Source: Isoetes taiwanensis (lineage: Eukaryota; Streptophyta; Lycopodiopsida; Isoetales; Isoetaceae). Taken from it: DNA of 64,000 bases. Of this stretch, positions 20,420-33,431 are shown piece after piece; within the stretch, counting starts at the first letter, position 1, and each line of letters begins with the position of its first letter. The stretch lies in the NCBI GenBank assembly GCA_021234155.1, contig JAJEKV010000232.1, forward strand, positions 560,001 to 624,000, given 5' to 3'. The position numbers and the translations under genes are program-made. The notes below the pieces were generated by a model, which had not been told where the DNA came from, searched no databases, and was given only the letters and a program-made list of their open reading frames with translations.

Positions 20420-23400
20420 GCCTTGTTGGGATCGCTTCAGGTATGGACATCATCTTTTGCAAGAGACATGGGAATATCGTGGGCATGTTGCCGGACATCC
20501 CGGGATACCAGTGCTTCGCCGCTAATGCGCCATGGCAAGTTTAGGATATGGAGGGGTGGCATGCTACTTCAAAGATGCTATAGCAGCCACGGCCCGCTCC
20601 ACAAGGATGACGGACTTAACCGCCACTGTGGGTGAGAGTACCGAGCCTCAAAGATCGCCCATTGTTTATTGCATGTCAAGTTATATACCCCATGCCTCTA
20701 AGTTCTACCAGTCCGTGAGGCGGATGGATGTACAAATGCCTTATAGAGATCTGTATGATGACATAGAGCAATATCGCCAGCAAGGGCATGTGCTCTTGTT
20801 AGGAGATTTCAATGCCCGCGACCGCATACCGCAAGTGGGTTACCTTCGTGGAGAGGCCGATTCTGACCCACTCGGCTTGAAATAAATGCAGACCCCCCCA
20901 ACATGACGCATAGATCTCAAGATACTGATACCAACGCCTTTGGAAGGGAGTTGGTTCAACTCTGTCCGTCTTTGACATGGTAGTGTGCAATGGTATGATC
21001 GGATGGGCCGCAATCGTGGGGTTTTACTTGCAAGAGCGATAGACATGATGGTGGAGCTAGCGTGGTAGACTATCTCCTTGCTCCAGTGGTAGGACTTGAC
21101 ATGATCAGCGAGCTCTCAATTGGCACACAAACAGAGATGAGGAGGCTTTGTCGGACCACTATCCACTTTATGTCACTTTGGATTGGGAGCACTCAGTAGC
21201 GCAATCACAGAGTAGAAACCATCGGGGGTTGAGATACACCCCCGACTACCGAAAGCAAGCAGAATATGAGTCTGTGTTGGAACGTGAACTGCAGGGGATT
21301 GATGCCCTTTGCACGCTACATGATAGGTGGGAGTGGGCTTGTAAACGCTTTTTACTCACGCCAGCCTATCGCATGCTTTGCAGCGAGGGATCGCTCGCGA
21401 ATGGACACTGCGCAGTTCCCTCAGAATCCCTGGTTTGACGCTGAGTGCAAGGCTCTAAAGACCCAATCGTACCTCGCCTCGTGATCCACAAACAAGGGCA
21501 GTGAAAGCCATTCAGGACTATAGAGCATTCTTGAAATCCAAAAGCATGCATACATTGCGCACCATTAGCAGCATGTTTGATTTGTTGATGACCGTTTAAA
21601 GCCTTCGGGCGAGGGTGTTGTACAAGAGGCATCAACCACCCGCAATATTACCATAGACCGCTGGATGCATCGCTTGGAGGAGTTGTATGATTCCCAGAGG
21701 AGCGGGCCGGGTTCCGTGATCAGGTAGGAGAAATGCCGCAGCTCACGAGGAAGACATCCAACGTGAGCCTTAGACACCTGGCTAATGGCAAGCCAAGGAC
21801 TTGCAGGACTTCAAGCCGAAGTTATTGAAATGGGGTGGGCCAGCTTTGCTAGGGCCTCCGACAACATCGTTAACTGTGCCATAAGGGAGGGCCTCCTGGG
21901 GAGTGGATGGTTAGCAAGGTCACCCCAATTCATAAGACGGTAATAGGATGATTCTCGGGCGAACCACCGCGATGATCATGGTGAGCCCATTACCGCAAAG
22001 CTTTTTAGCGTGTGTGGTGGAGAAGAAGTTAACTCGGTGCCGAGGAAGCCGGAGGCGTAGATTGGCCAGCGGGTTTCGCCCCGCCCACCCACAATCGACC
22101 ATATATTCGCCTCGTAATCCTTATGGAAGCTACCGCGAACGCGCCGCATGACTTTGTATTTACTTGTTTCGTGAGATTTCAAGACGGCATATGATATGGT
22201 GTCCGGGACTGTTGTGGCAAGCATTTGCAAAAGGCCGCATGCCCCAGGACTTTACAAAATGTCATCTATAGACTCTATGATGGGATATATGCCGCATTGC
22301 CGTGCATCATATCGAAGTTGCTAGCACCATAGGGCTAAACAGGATGTCCAAGTTATCTCCAACGCTCTTTGGTCTCTACATTGACAAGTTGGAGACACGA
22401 TGCAAGAACATGGGGCGGTGGCCCGCAACTACCGAGGCATACAAAGATAAGGCAATTGCTCTATGCGTGACGATGTAGGCTTGCTATCCCATACAGCCTC
22501 TGAGTATGCAGCAAAGATTTGGACGCTCTTAGTAAATTCTCGCGGACACAACAGAATGACGGTGAACTCCGCAGAAAACTAAGCCTTCACGGTCCTCTCC
22601 TCGCAACATGATATCCTGCATCTCTATTACGCAGGACGAAGGTGGATGTTGTAAGGACCTTCAAGTATCCGGGAATCGACTTTTGCGCTTAGCATGTTAT
22701 AGGATGACTTGTGTGGAAAGACCAGGTCATTGTGGGATGGAAAGCCCCTGTATGCTTGGCGTAATAGTCGCTCACGTAATAGATCTATGTGACTAGGCAC
22801 GTAGAGCACACCTGCTCGTGAAAGCACTCGTTGAACCAAAGATTGTTGTATGGGGTAGAGGTTTGGGGTCCAGCAATTAGCAAGAACACCAGGATAAGCT
22901 AGAGAGGGTGCCTTCTTAACATACCCTAGGTATCAAGGACACCTGCCTTATCGATTTTGCTATATGAGACGGGTTCGCCCCCGCAACATTCCGCTATCGC
23001 GTAGACATCTCGCAGATATTTCCACAAGGTCACCAGCATGGATGCACGCCGCCTTCCCCGAGGGCTTTGTTATTGGCACAAGAGCCACAACGATCAAGAG
23101 GGTATGGCAGAGCATCGCTTGTGGGTGGTTCGCAACGCGGGTCTATAGACTACCAGCAGATTGTGGCTATGCTCGATGCTCGTGGACAGGCAGACACTTG
23201 AATGAGCTCCGTCACCACCACTAAGGATGCGACCACTGCAAAGCCTAAAATAGAGCACTACCACACCAAAAGTTAATCCAACACCGGAACATGGCCGACA
23301 CCAATACTTGAAAGCGATATATCTATGAAGAAACGGAGAGCTATTGTCTCCGTGGAGGACGGGTCCCATCATCTCGTAATTGAAACAGTGTCGTTGGACT

Positions 23401-23578
23401 ACGATGGAGGGCGAGAATCCCTCAAGATGAGAGAATATGCGATGTTGCCATTACGCCGACAAGAGGATGAGCACCATGCTCGCAAGAGTGTCCGCATATA
23501 CGCATATCCGAAAGCAACACATGCTGATCTTAGATGCTGCGACACCGCTGCATCAATTGCCGGCATCGCCAATGGTTG
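20420..23578 (+). pseudogene. LINE-B ORF2: endonuclease, reverse transcriptase and C-terminal Cys/His region
   Basis: The endonuclease part shows a LQETW-like block (about 20,457), GYGGVACYFKDAI (20,541), YIPHASKFY, LLLGDFNAR (20,790-20,820), SVVDYLLAP (about 21,058) and SDHYPLYVTLD (21,151). A linker NPWFDAECKAL follows at about 21,424. Reverse transcriptase landmarks are a GFRP block (about 22,070), VDFKTAYDMVS (about 22,175-22,200), MSKLSPTLFGLYIDKLE (about 22,343-22,393) and a YADDVGLL block at about 22,463, where one extra base splits YA from DD. A CDHCKA zinc-like motif lies at about 23,228. Small indels put these blocks in different frames throughout. The reading is interrupted at 23,579 by the LTR element and may resume at 36,741. 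Confidence 0.8.
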
Positions 23579-25211
23579 TGTGACGCCCTCGCTAAACGAC
23601 GGCGCCCCGATGACACTCCGCAGAAATCCCCATCCGCTCAACAACCGCGATGGGCTCCTTCGCCTACCCCGCGACTCGAGGTGACTCTTAGTGCGGGGAA
23701 GGGAACACGAAGGTGTCTTGGCGCCCTTCCCCTATGGGCTCCTATAATGAAGCGATAACACGTCGAAACCAGCATCAACATGTACAAATACTACCTCGAA
23801 GGGTAGTGCATCACACATAAACCAAGGCAAAGATGATAATCACGAACCATAAAACATGAGAGCTCCTACCCCTCAGCACTGTGTGGGAGGATGACTGACC
23901 GCTAGGCCTCAAGATAGAGCAGCACCGAGTCATGGCAATGGCGCAGGGCTGGTATAGAACAATGGCTAGGGTTGACCACTCCATCCGCCCCTCCCCCTGC
24001 ATACTTTGCGTGATGGGCTCAATCAGGCTCGACATGACTCTAGCCTTCCGGATCACGCCAATCCCATGGCATCACCCATCGGGACTACTCCAAAGTTGCA
24101 TCTCCCCGGGTCCGCCGAGGCAGAAGGGTTGCATCTCCCCTTCCCGGGTCTAGAGGTTCCACGGGCGCTAGAGAATCGTGGGCGACACACCCATTCATAC
24201 CCGACCGAACCCCCAAAACAAGAGCCAAGCCGACACTTGCAACTTTTGAGAGGCATGACACCATCGCCTGTGAGGTGTCGCACCCATGCTCGCCCACACG
24301 GCGTGGCCCTGACTATAAGCCTAGCTCACTATGGGATCCCCCCAGCTCCCCACTCGCTGGGATCCTCCCTCCGCTTTGCCTCTAGCCCCGTTGTGTAGTG
24401 CTGAGTCACATCATAGCCTCCATAGCCCTAAGGGGTTCCTATGCACAGTGCCGCATCTAATAGGAACTAAGGGATCTACTCTAGAGCATACTACATATGG
24501 CTCTAGGTCTCTACCCCCTTCCCAATACAAGAGGAGCAAACATGATCAACCATCATCACATAATCATCACATCATGAGAATAATCATAAGAAGAACATCT
24601 TAACCTAATCATACAACTAACTAATGGTTAGGGTTCCTTGATTAGGGTTCAAGATGTTGAATATGGATTCTAGGATGGCTCTACTCTAGATACAAGATAC
24701 TAGCACATCCGAATGCTAATTCCATGAGCTATCACAACTACTATCCTACATACTGCCTCCCCGAAGCTCTCCCTCCGTGTCCGTGGTGCCTCCATGGTCT
24801 CCCACTCACCAGATGCCGCCCTACTCCAAGAATGAGTCTACCCCTGCGGGCCGCCCAGACCACCTATGCCACAAGAATCCATGTTGAAAACGGGCTCGAA
24901 CGCAGTAGGTGAGTCTCCGGGTGCTAGGGCTGGAAAGAGGTCTAGGGTTAGGGTTTATGCCTATATAAGTTAGGTCCACCTAGGATGCCACGTGGCACCA
25001 AACGGGTGAGTCCTCGCGGTGGCGGTGCCCCAATAGGTTAAGGCCACGTGGATAATGGCTTAACCTATGGTTGGCTAAGTTATGAGAATAACTTAGCCAT
25101 GCCCCCTAGTGCCACACACCTATGGTATACAAGGCTATGAAGATAGACTTGTATAGTGATTTGATCCGTGAATATACGTATTTATGACGATATTCCCCTC
25201 GGACCGTCACA
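23579..25211 (-). repeat. 3' LTR of the chromovirus
   Basis: Begins (plus strand) TGTGACGCCC and ends GGACCGTCACA, giving canonical TG...CA ends with a 7-bp terminal inverted repeat TGTGACG/CGTCACA. It aligns along its length with 35,111-36,740. The block 24,480-24,720 is essentially identical to 36,000-36,240. Differences concentrate in 23,590-23,760, 23,875-23,935 and 24,060-24,360, which are CG-rich. Confidence 0.9.
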
Positions 25212-25222
25212 TTCTCCCCTTA
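25212..25222 (-). promoter_or_regulatory. Polypurine tract
   Basis: On the minus strand TAAGGGGAGAA abuts the 3' LTR start TGTGACGG. This is the expected position of the RNase-H-resistant primer for plus-strand DNA synthesis. Confidence 0.8.
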
Positions 25223-26105
25223 GACAATGCTGCCCTCAAAGATTGCGCCAAGGTGACGATCCTACCTTATGCCCGCAAAACATCAACATGTCATAACCTT
25301 TTAATTTAGTTTAGCAATCAAGTTTTATTAGTTAAAAGGTCAAAATTTAGGCTATATTTGTAGTTATACAAAATTATATAGCCTTAATGACCGCTATTTC
25401 TTATAATAATTCAAAATACTATTATAAGAGTTATTAGGGTTCATAATCTAAATTATGGCTCCCCTATCTTCTCGTGAACGCTTGGCTCCCTTGAAGTCCT
25501 CCTTCTACTTGCCCGCAAAAGGAGCACATTACGCTAGTTTAGTTAATAATTTGTGGTTTTAGGGGACCACCCCTTACCTCCTTGAGCCGAACTACATCGC
25601 CTCAAGGTTGTCCTAATACCTTGCCCAAGATCATGGCCCTTTCGGATTTGAGCTTAGGGATCATTTAAGATGCTTCCATCATTGCCCATGATCGAAGTGT
25701 TACCTTTGTACACGATCCCCCGGATCGAAAGTACACCCCCTGCATCATGCCCCCGAGGGTTTCAGCTAGGGAACGCCTCACCGATCCCATCATCGCCAAG
25801 ATGATCACTTTAACCTTCACCATGACCCTCCTACGGCCCGGTGTGCATTCTCCCGCGATCGCGGGCATAGAGATCATCCCGATCGATGTCCCATCATCGC
25901 CCACCATGCCTCATTCTCACTCACATGACCCTAATGGTCATGCGCACCTTTTTGCGCGCGGTGGCTCAGAGAATGCCCTAAAGGCGATCCCATCATCGCC
26001 CACACGATCCAAAGGTTCTCGCACATGCACCCTAGTAACTAGAATGCATGCGCCGGGGCTTAAGGCTAACTAACAACATACTAGCTAACCACCGGCAAGT
26101 CGGGT
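25223..26105 (-). other. 3' untranslated region of the chromovirus
   Basis: No coding domain seen. AT-rich 25,260-25,560 is followed by a GC-richer part with several copies of GATC-centred motifs and a repeated CCCATCATCGCC phrase (25,791, 25,890 and 25,990). Confidence 0.5.
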
Positions 26106-26109
26106 CAAC

Positions 26110-26265
26110 CAAGCTGAGACGACTTCGCCCATCAAACTCCTTCATAAACTCGGTATTGCTTCTCCAAGTCTTGCTTCAATACCCATGTCGCATCTTCCAC
26201 GGGAAGTGCTTCCACTTAACCAAATATTGGAGGAACCGAGACCTCCTAGTCTTCTTTGAATGACT
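26110..26265 (-). pseudogene. Chromodomain at the C-terminus of the integrase
   Basis: The minus strand reads RFLQYLVKWKHFP and then, one base out of frame, VEDATWVLKQDLEKQYRVYEGV. This is the Y-L-V-K-W-x-x-x-P-x-x-x-x-T-W core of a chromodomain followed by its C-terminal helix. Chromodomains of chromoviruses direct integration by binding chromatin marks, in several cases methylated histone H3. Aromatic residues of the cage region (YLVKW and TW) are present. It follows the integrase directly, as in chromovirus pol. The single shift could be an assembly error. Confidence 0.8.
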
Positions 26266-29200
26266 TATCAAGAAGCAATTGTGCACTATTTCTACTTGCT
26301 CTCGGCCATTTCCAACAAGGTTGGAGTATCCAAAACCTCCTCAGGGTTAGGATTGTGCCTTTTAATAAACTTACGGGAAGACCTTGTGAACCTTGAGATG
26401 GGCTGGAAGATCCAACTTGTAGGCTTGAGAGCCCTCTCTCCAAAATCTTGAACGGACCAGCCCACCTAGGGGGCAAGCTTCTTGCAGCTCCCAACCGCAG
26501 CTTGGCTTGCTTCACCTTGATCTTCAACCAAACGCTATCGCCTACCTTGAACTCTCTTACGGTCCCCCAGGCTTGTCTGGCTACACTCTTTCGCCGACTT
26601 CTTGCCGCCAATAAATAACCCCTTACTTCTTCCACTAGTCAGCCGTGATATCCCCTAACATCTCATTGATACTTCTACCTTGGACACATGATTGTGCTGT
26701 ATCGGGGGTTAAGCATCGGTACCCTTTAATTTACCATGAAAGGAGACATCCGAGATGACTCCCCGCTGGCACCGCTAGGCGAATTCCACCAAGTGGATGT
26801 ACTCATCCCACTTGACCGCTTTGTTCTACACATAACTTCAAGCATGTCTTCAATGATCCGATTCGCCCTTTCCGCCTGGCCATCTGCTTGGGGATGATAT
26901 GCGTGCTCATGGAGAGCTTCATCTGAATGGTGCTAAAGAGATCCCGCCAAAAGGCACTCATAAACTTAGAATCTCTATCGATATTATCTCCCGAGGCATG
27001 CCATGGAGTCTGAAAATCTCCCTTACAAATAACTTGGCAAGATCTAATGCGGTGTCATTAGTCTTGCAAGGCACAAAATGTGCCATCTTAGATAACTTAT
27101 CTACGACAACCATCAATGCGCCCTTGCCTCAAGAGTTCTAGGAGACCCGTGATGAAATCCATGCTTATAACCTCCCACTTTGCATTTGGCACCCCCAATG
27201 GCTCAAGAGCACCTGAACTGGTTGTTCCGCTTTGGTCTGGCCGACATAACCGGGTAATCCAATATATGAAAAAATCGCCTCTTCATTTCCTCGGCCGAAG
27301 TAGCTACTTTGAATCTTGAAATAAGTCTTCATGAAGCCAAGATGCCCTCGCTATTGGGATGTTATGTGTGTCATGAAGAATTAGCTTCCTTACTCCCCGA
27401 TGATTCGGGCACACACAACTTATGCTTAGATACAACAGTTGCCTTCCTTCTTATAATGCTTGAAGGCTTCCCGCTTTTGTCCGTTTCCGCTTCCTTGGAA
27501 AGACTTTCCCATACCTCCTTGAAGTCCACATCTGCTGGCAAGGACTCCTCAATCTTCTTGCCAAACTCACTAAAAGAGTGGAAATCGTGATTACAATGCG
27601 CCCTTGTCCGAAATGGTCTCTCGGAGAGGGCATGCTACAACATTGCTTACCAGCTTATATACAATATCAAAATCATACTCCTCAAGGAATTCCATCCACC
27701 TCCTTTGCCTTAAGTTGAGGAGTGGCTGGGTGAAAAGATAATGAAGGCTCGTGATCGAGATCCAATCAAACTTCCTTTCCCAGCAGATAATGCCTCCATA
27801 TCCTCAATGCCCCTCGACAATGGCTAGCAGCTCCCGATCATGGGTTGGGTATGCTGTTCGGGCGCCGCTCATCTTCTTCGAAGTCGTAGGCGACTACCCT
27901 TCCTTCTTGCATCAAGACTGCCCTGTTGCTATCTTGCTTGCATCCGTTGCTACCAACTTATCTTTACGGATCCGGGAAGAACAAGCACCGGCATTTGTTA
28001 AGGCCTCTTTAAGCTTCTCAAAAGAAGCTTGACTTTCTAACCAATGGCTAGTCCAATCCTTAATCTTCTTGGCCTTAGTGAGGTCCGGACAGAGGGGACG
28101 CCACTTAGCAAAGTCCTTCACGAACTTTTCAGTAATATCCCGCCAACCCGAGAAAGCTTTTTACTTCCGCCACATTCCTTGAACTGGCCAATCAACTATT
28201 GCCTCAATCTTAGATGGATCTGTGGAGATTCCCTGATGTTACTACATGCCCCAAATACTCCACTCGCCTGTTGCAAAGTGGCACTTAGAGAGCTTCCCAT
28301 ACAACCGATGACGCCTCAACTTCTCCAACACTTTCCCGAGATGCCGACAATGCTCCTCAAGGGACTTGTCAGAGATTAGATGTCGTCAAGAAGACAATAA
28401 CAAACTCATCCAAGAAGTCTTCAAGATGTCGCTCATGAGGCGCATAAACGCGTGGAGCATTCGATAGTCCAAAGGGCATTATCGTAAACTCAAAATGACC
28501 ATACCGCGTCGAAAAGGTCTTATGGATATCCTCTTCTTTTATTCTTATCGATGGTATCCCCGACCTCAAATCAATTTTAGAGAATACCTTTGCTCCTTGT
28601 AATCGGTCCATTAGGTCATCTCGCCCTTGGCAATGCATACTTGTTCTTTATCGCCCGCTTATTAAGCTGGCGATAGTCTATGCACATTCTTAAGCTCCCA
28701 TCTTTCTTCTTCACAAAGAGTATAGGTGTTCAAAGGAGACACACTTGCTCTTATAAATCCAAGCTCGAGCAATTCCTGAAGTCGTTTTTTGAGCTCAATC
28801 AATTCCGGGGTGCTCATTCTATATGGCGCTTCATCGTAGGCTTCGTGATCCCGGAGCCAATGTGATCTCACATTCCACACCCCTATAAGGGTACGCCGAT
28901 TTCATCCGGAAATACATCCTTGAACTCTGAAATAAGCCTTGCTATCTCCGCTGGCAACCGATTCCCCTTTTGGGTCATTTCCCTCGCTTGTTCGGCTCAA
29001 CCGATTCCATCCTCAAGATGTAGTCCACCTTATTCTTTTCTATACTCTTCCTTAGTCGCTTCAAAGAAATACACCGCATGGGAGAATCTAGCTTCTTACC
29101 TTTCACTATCAATTTGTCGCCATCCGGTGCCGCCATGGTGACTTCATTCCGTCGCAATCAATCATGGCTTTGGTGGCTTCAAAAATTCCATCCCCACTAT

Positions 29201-29650
29201 CGATCATATCTTCCGATGTCCATGACTTCTGCCCCATCGCCACTTAGCCCCACTAAGGTCTATGTCAAAGGTGATCCTCCTCCCCTTAGTGTGCCGAATG
29301 GCTCGCTTTGCCATAGCTACCGGCCTTGGCTTAGACTTCAATACCTTGTTCTTCATTAGAGCAACCCAATCTAGGAGATGCAAAATTATGAGAGCTACCG
29401 TATCTATGAGGACTACATAAGGATTACTATCTATGATCCCATCCGCCGCGATGACAGTCGACTGATTCTCTATATCACCTGTCTCAATGTTTGCACATAT
29501 GTGGCACTCACCATCTATGAAGTCCTGGCCCTCCCTGGCTGGTCGCCGCCCTCGCCCGGCTTCGTTGGGGAGTCCCAATCCAAGAGTTCTCGCCAAGGCC
29601 GACTGCATGACTAATGGATAATCATGTGTTCGTGCCCCGGCTGGAAGCAC
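26246..29650 (-). pseudogene. Chromovirus pol: protease, reverse transcriptase, RNase H, integrase
   Basis: Reading down the minus strand: a retropepsin-like VVLIDTVALI (about 29,430-29,380; Val where the active-site Gly is expected). RT blocks are [20 protein letters not shown] (about 28,830-28,770), [21 protein letters not shown] (28,620-28,560), [21 protein letters not shown] and [11 protein letters not shown] (up to 28,390). RNase H shows KLVATDASKIA (about 27,960) and [17 protein letters not shown] (about 27,715-27,665). Integrase has ILHDTHN (about 27,385), WEVISMDFITGLL (about 27,165-27,130), the second-Asp DRDSKFMSAFWRDLF block (about 26,970-26,930) and a QMARRKGRI block where QAERANR is usual. 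Pol is normally one polyprotein; here many small indels break it into about ten frames. Confidence 0.85.
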
Positions 29651-29659
29651 CCGGCATAA

Positions 29660-30480
29660 CTTTTTCTCAATGCATTTCGCTCTCTTTTCCTTCTAAGAAA
29701 CCGCCTAGGAGACGCTTAAGAGCATCGCTCGATGCATTCTGTGGCTTACGGTCCCCAAAAGCTTTGTTCTGACCCTTACCTTGCTGCTGACTCCCTGATG
29801 GTGTAGCTGCTGATTGCTTACCCTGATATTGCCCCCGAGCATCAAGCAACAACTCTTACCCCCGAAGGTTGATTGTTTCGGCTGGAGTTGCCGGTGCCTC
29901 TTCCAAACTTATAGCTTTATCTTCGGCAGGCGGTAACCGACTTCGGGTTGATTGCTCTAACAAGCCTCTTGATATTGCCGCTCAACCCTCAATGTAAGTA
30001 TCCACGGCTTGCCTCTCCGAGACTCCGGGGAACATACAGCCCGAGCCTCATAAATTCTTCTAAGATACTTAGCCATCGATAAGCTACAATGATTCAACCT
30101 CAGAAACTGGCCGAACTGCGTCTACTAGTATGAGATCTTGGCACATAGTGCTTTGCGGAAAGCCCTTGAAGGTCTTAAACCCGCATTGTTCCTTCTTTGC
30201 CTTGTTGGACTTAGCATATCCCTTCCACCAGATCCTTGCCGTCCAATAAGGTTAGCTGTAGCAACTTTTCCCTATGTCCTTGTCTTTCATACCGTATGAG
30301 TTGCCAAATTCTTCCATTTCATCAAGCCATGCTTCAGCCTCCATGCCCCGATCGTCTTTCCCCGAGAACCTGGCCGAGCTTCCTTTGTCTTCCATACATT
30401 GCTCATAGCACTATCCACCTTTTTTCTCGATAGTCATCCGTCTTTCTTGCTCTTTTCCTTGCTTTTAGGTGTGTGCCCCG
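29660..30480 (-). pseudogene. Chromovirus gag core (degenerate)
   Basis: Minus-strand coding-like blocks in different frames include a basic start KARKRARKTDDYREKRW (about 30,470-30,420), a Trp/Leu-rich capsid-like region through about 30,020, and LLDARGQYQGKQSAATPSGSQ (29,850) with a Gln/Lys-rich linker. A GCFQPGHEH remnant near 29,640 looks like the second half of a CCHC zinc knuckle. Gag packages the element RNA. The assignment rests on position just before the protease and on composition, since no block is fully diagnostic. Confidence 0.5.
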
Positions 30481-30484
30481 ACCG

Positions 30485-32260
30485 ACCGCCGGAGCGTGAG
30501 TGTCCTCACCGGAAGAGCTATCGATGAGCCGGAGCTAGATGATGATGGACTCCTCGGTTCTCCTCTTCCTTCTCCTATCCCCGACGTTCCCCCGGGTTGC
30601 CCTCCCCTTCCTCGCTGAGGGACTTCGCCACCACCAAAAAAAACAAGGTGGAGGTGGAGGACCATCTTCTGTGCATTCATGAGAGGTGTGCCCAGCTTGA
30701 TGAGATGTTGCATTTGGTTCCTCATCCGCACCAACCTTTGCGTTGACTACCTCCTCGTGACATATCCTGCTCAAAATCTTCTTGTTCTCTCGCCAAACAA
30801 GTTCCTTGGTACCCAATTGCGTGGTCGGTGCTGGTCTTGAGATCCCGCGACTTGAGTTCCTTGCTGCAAGGGGATTGATCATCAATACATTTTATTTGGG
30901 TTAGATGTTGATCAATTTTACTTGCAATTGAATTATCTTTAGTTATAAGAAATCATACAAAGCCTTACATTGACAAAACAAGTTAATAGTCATTAATACA
31001 TAAGGATTACATGATAAGGTAGATATATCTTAGCATAATGGGTACACTAAAACATTTAGCACAAAACTTAAGAAAATTTCACACAATTATTCATTGGCCT
31101 CCCCCAAAAGCCCAAGAAGTTCTTGACATCCCCGACCGGAGGCCTTTGCCGAGGTTGCGCGCAAGATGTTCCCTCGCCGATCTTCCTTCAAGTGCTCGGG
31201 CCATCTCGGGCCCGAAGTTCCGTGCCGCTGTCGCTACCATCGAAAGTGTTAAGGCCCCTAAGGTGCCCCTCGCAAAGTCGAGGCAATGGAGCGCGACCGC
31301 CTGCTGAAAAGAATGATGTGATCGGCATGGGCGTATATCTTCGAAGTGCCGCCCAAGCCCGAGAGTGCTATGAGAAGTGCCACGGATTCTTCCCCCTTGG
31401 GCTGAACTCCTTGTGGAAGACTATCATTTGCCCTTGGCCGAGGGTCGGAAGATAGTAGCATGAAGTGTCGCGGCCCTTCCCTACGCCTCGCGATCAGTGC
31501 CCTTCCTCGAAGCCGCTTCACCGTGAGGCATCCACCGCCATCAGGTCTTCATGATCCCTCCACATGCCGGGTTGCATTGTCCAAGTTGATGCCGCTGGAC
31601 CCTTCCCTCATGCTCCCCGCTCGAACGGGTCCGCTTTGAGCTTGGGCCCTTCCCTGGTTTGTAGAGTGTGCTCAGATTCTGGCTGAACTCCTCCTCCGAG
31701 ATGATAGGTTCCTCGCTGCCGAGCAGATCTCCCTTATCTGCCGATAGGCTGCTATGTCCGGACATTGTCTCCCAAAGATAAGAGTGTCTCTCCGCCAGCT
31801 CCCTTTGGAATCTCCTCGTATGAGTAGTCGATGAGGTCTGTGGTTTTCCCGTGCTATCATGCCCAAGAGCTCGCCGATTCAAGACCCCGTTCCCGACAAG
31901 TAGGACAAGTTGAGGATGTCATTCGCGAAAAATGTACTCCTCCCCGCCGATGACTATCGGTGAAAAGCCGTGATGCCGACCGGTGGGTCGGTAGTCGTTC
32001 TCACGCCGCCGCCATGCCTCAACGCATACCTCTGCATTCTTGTTGCCTCCCCGCTCTTCCATTCTGGGTTCCGCTCCCCTAGCTGCCTCGTGGTCTTCAT
32101 GGATCTCAGAGATGGTGCCCCGATGTCGTGCCATAGTATTCGTGAGGGAGGAGGACTCTATATTCGTGATTTGATCCCGGGCCCTACGGGTATCAAGTGG
32201 CGCTAAGTCTAAGGGCTGAACAGAGGGTTCCCCTACTTTGTTGATTGACTTATAGTGCAT
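30485..32260 (-). other. Coding-like region between the H3-like ORF and gag, unidentified
   Basis: Fragmentary minus-strand frames include one with ADEEPNATSHQAGHTSHECT and Pro, Gly and Ser runs (30,885-30,480), and Arg/Glu-rich ones around 31,270-32,260 (for example IVIGGEEYIFREDI crossing 31,920). Codon-scale conservation cannot be judged from one copy. It could be the N-terminal part of gag or a second accessory ORF. The segment 30,890-31,080 is AT-rich and shows nothing. Confidence 0.35.
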
Positions 32261-32919
32261 GAAGAGGGCAAGGGCACCTGAGCTAAAGGTACCTATGCCT
32301 ATTATGTCTGCAGGTCATGTAATCGGGCATGGTCCTAGTCCTATCCCATAGCTGCTTCTTGCCTTTGGATCCTGCCAACTCTCGACCTAAGGCTTGGGTA
32401 AGTGTCTCAAGAGAAACCCAATTCCCTCCCTAGGAGGCAGATCCTAACTTCCCAAGGCAGGACCCTGCTGGTCATATTGGCACATAATGTCCGTGTAGTA
32501 GGGTGTTCTAGTCAAGGTTGCATGAAGATCAAACAAGTGATCAAACACGTGAGAAGGCTTGATCTACGTGAAGTCGATGGATATGGCTTAAAAGATTGTA
32601 CCATCTCTCGGTTCTTGGCGCCATTGAAAGCGTGCAAGGGTGTAGAAAATGGCTTGCAAGGATCATGGGAGGTTCGTAAAATTGCCTAAGGGGTCGGGCT
32701 TGATTCAGAGAAGGAAAAAATGGCAAATGGGACCTATTTTTATAGACTATGGGTGACCTCGAGGTTCGCGTGCAAAAAAGGTACCTACCTAAGACGACCT
32801 TGGTTCTATGGCTCTGGTGTCCAAATGAACTACCATGAAGTGCAAACTTAAGCAAAACAAAGCAAGAAACACTACATGGCAATTTGTTGGATCAAATTTG
32901 GCTAATTTGGGCCAAAGAT

Positions 32920-33210
32920 GGCTGACCCGGTGAATCACGCGGATGGCCTCCGCGTCATGGGACGCACGCCGTTTGGCGCTGGTCTCACCCGGCTGGCCTG
33001 TTTTGGGGCCAATTTTTGGTCATTTCGGGAATTTAAAGATGCTAATATGGCTAATTGGGCCAATTATAACCTAACTAGCAACTTATTTTGAGCAAAACCG
33101 ACATCTAAAAGCATGATTTTGGGCCCGGCGGGTGAATCACAGGAACGCCTTGGCGTGGGGACGCAGAGGGCTTAGGGCGGTCTCGGGTCTCACCCGGTTG
33201 GCGATTTTCA
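32920..33210. repeat. Pair of GC-rich hairpin units in the chromovirus leader
   Basis: The units at 32,924-33,000 and 33,121-33,205 both run GGTGAATCAC ... GACGCA ... GTCTCACCCGG, so their ends pair (CCGGTGA with TCACCCGG). The first also holds an internal CGCGGA-loop-TCCGCG stem. They are set in AT-rich DNA between the H3-like ORF and the gag-side region. They could be structured RNA such as a packaging or dimerisation signal; that is inference. Confidence 0.5.
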
Positions 33211-33431
33211 GCATTTTTGATGATTTTTTTTGCCAAAATTTTGTTGTAGTCATGATTTCTAGGGTGTTTCTAGACATGCTATGAAGAATTCTACCACAAT
33301 TGGGTTCTATTTCCTATATTTCAAGCATACAACATTTTTCTAATTTACGAGGGAAAGTAACTTTTATATTAATAAGAAACACAATTACATGGGAGTTTCT
33401 CTTTTCTAACAAAATTTACAAAATTTGAGGC

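Noticed and set aside
24600-24960. Telomere-like TTAGGG / TTTAGGG motifs
   Set aside because: Only isolated, non-tandem GGTTAGGGTT phrases, and they lie inside the LTR and recur in its partner.
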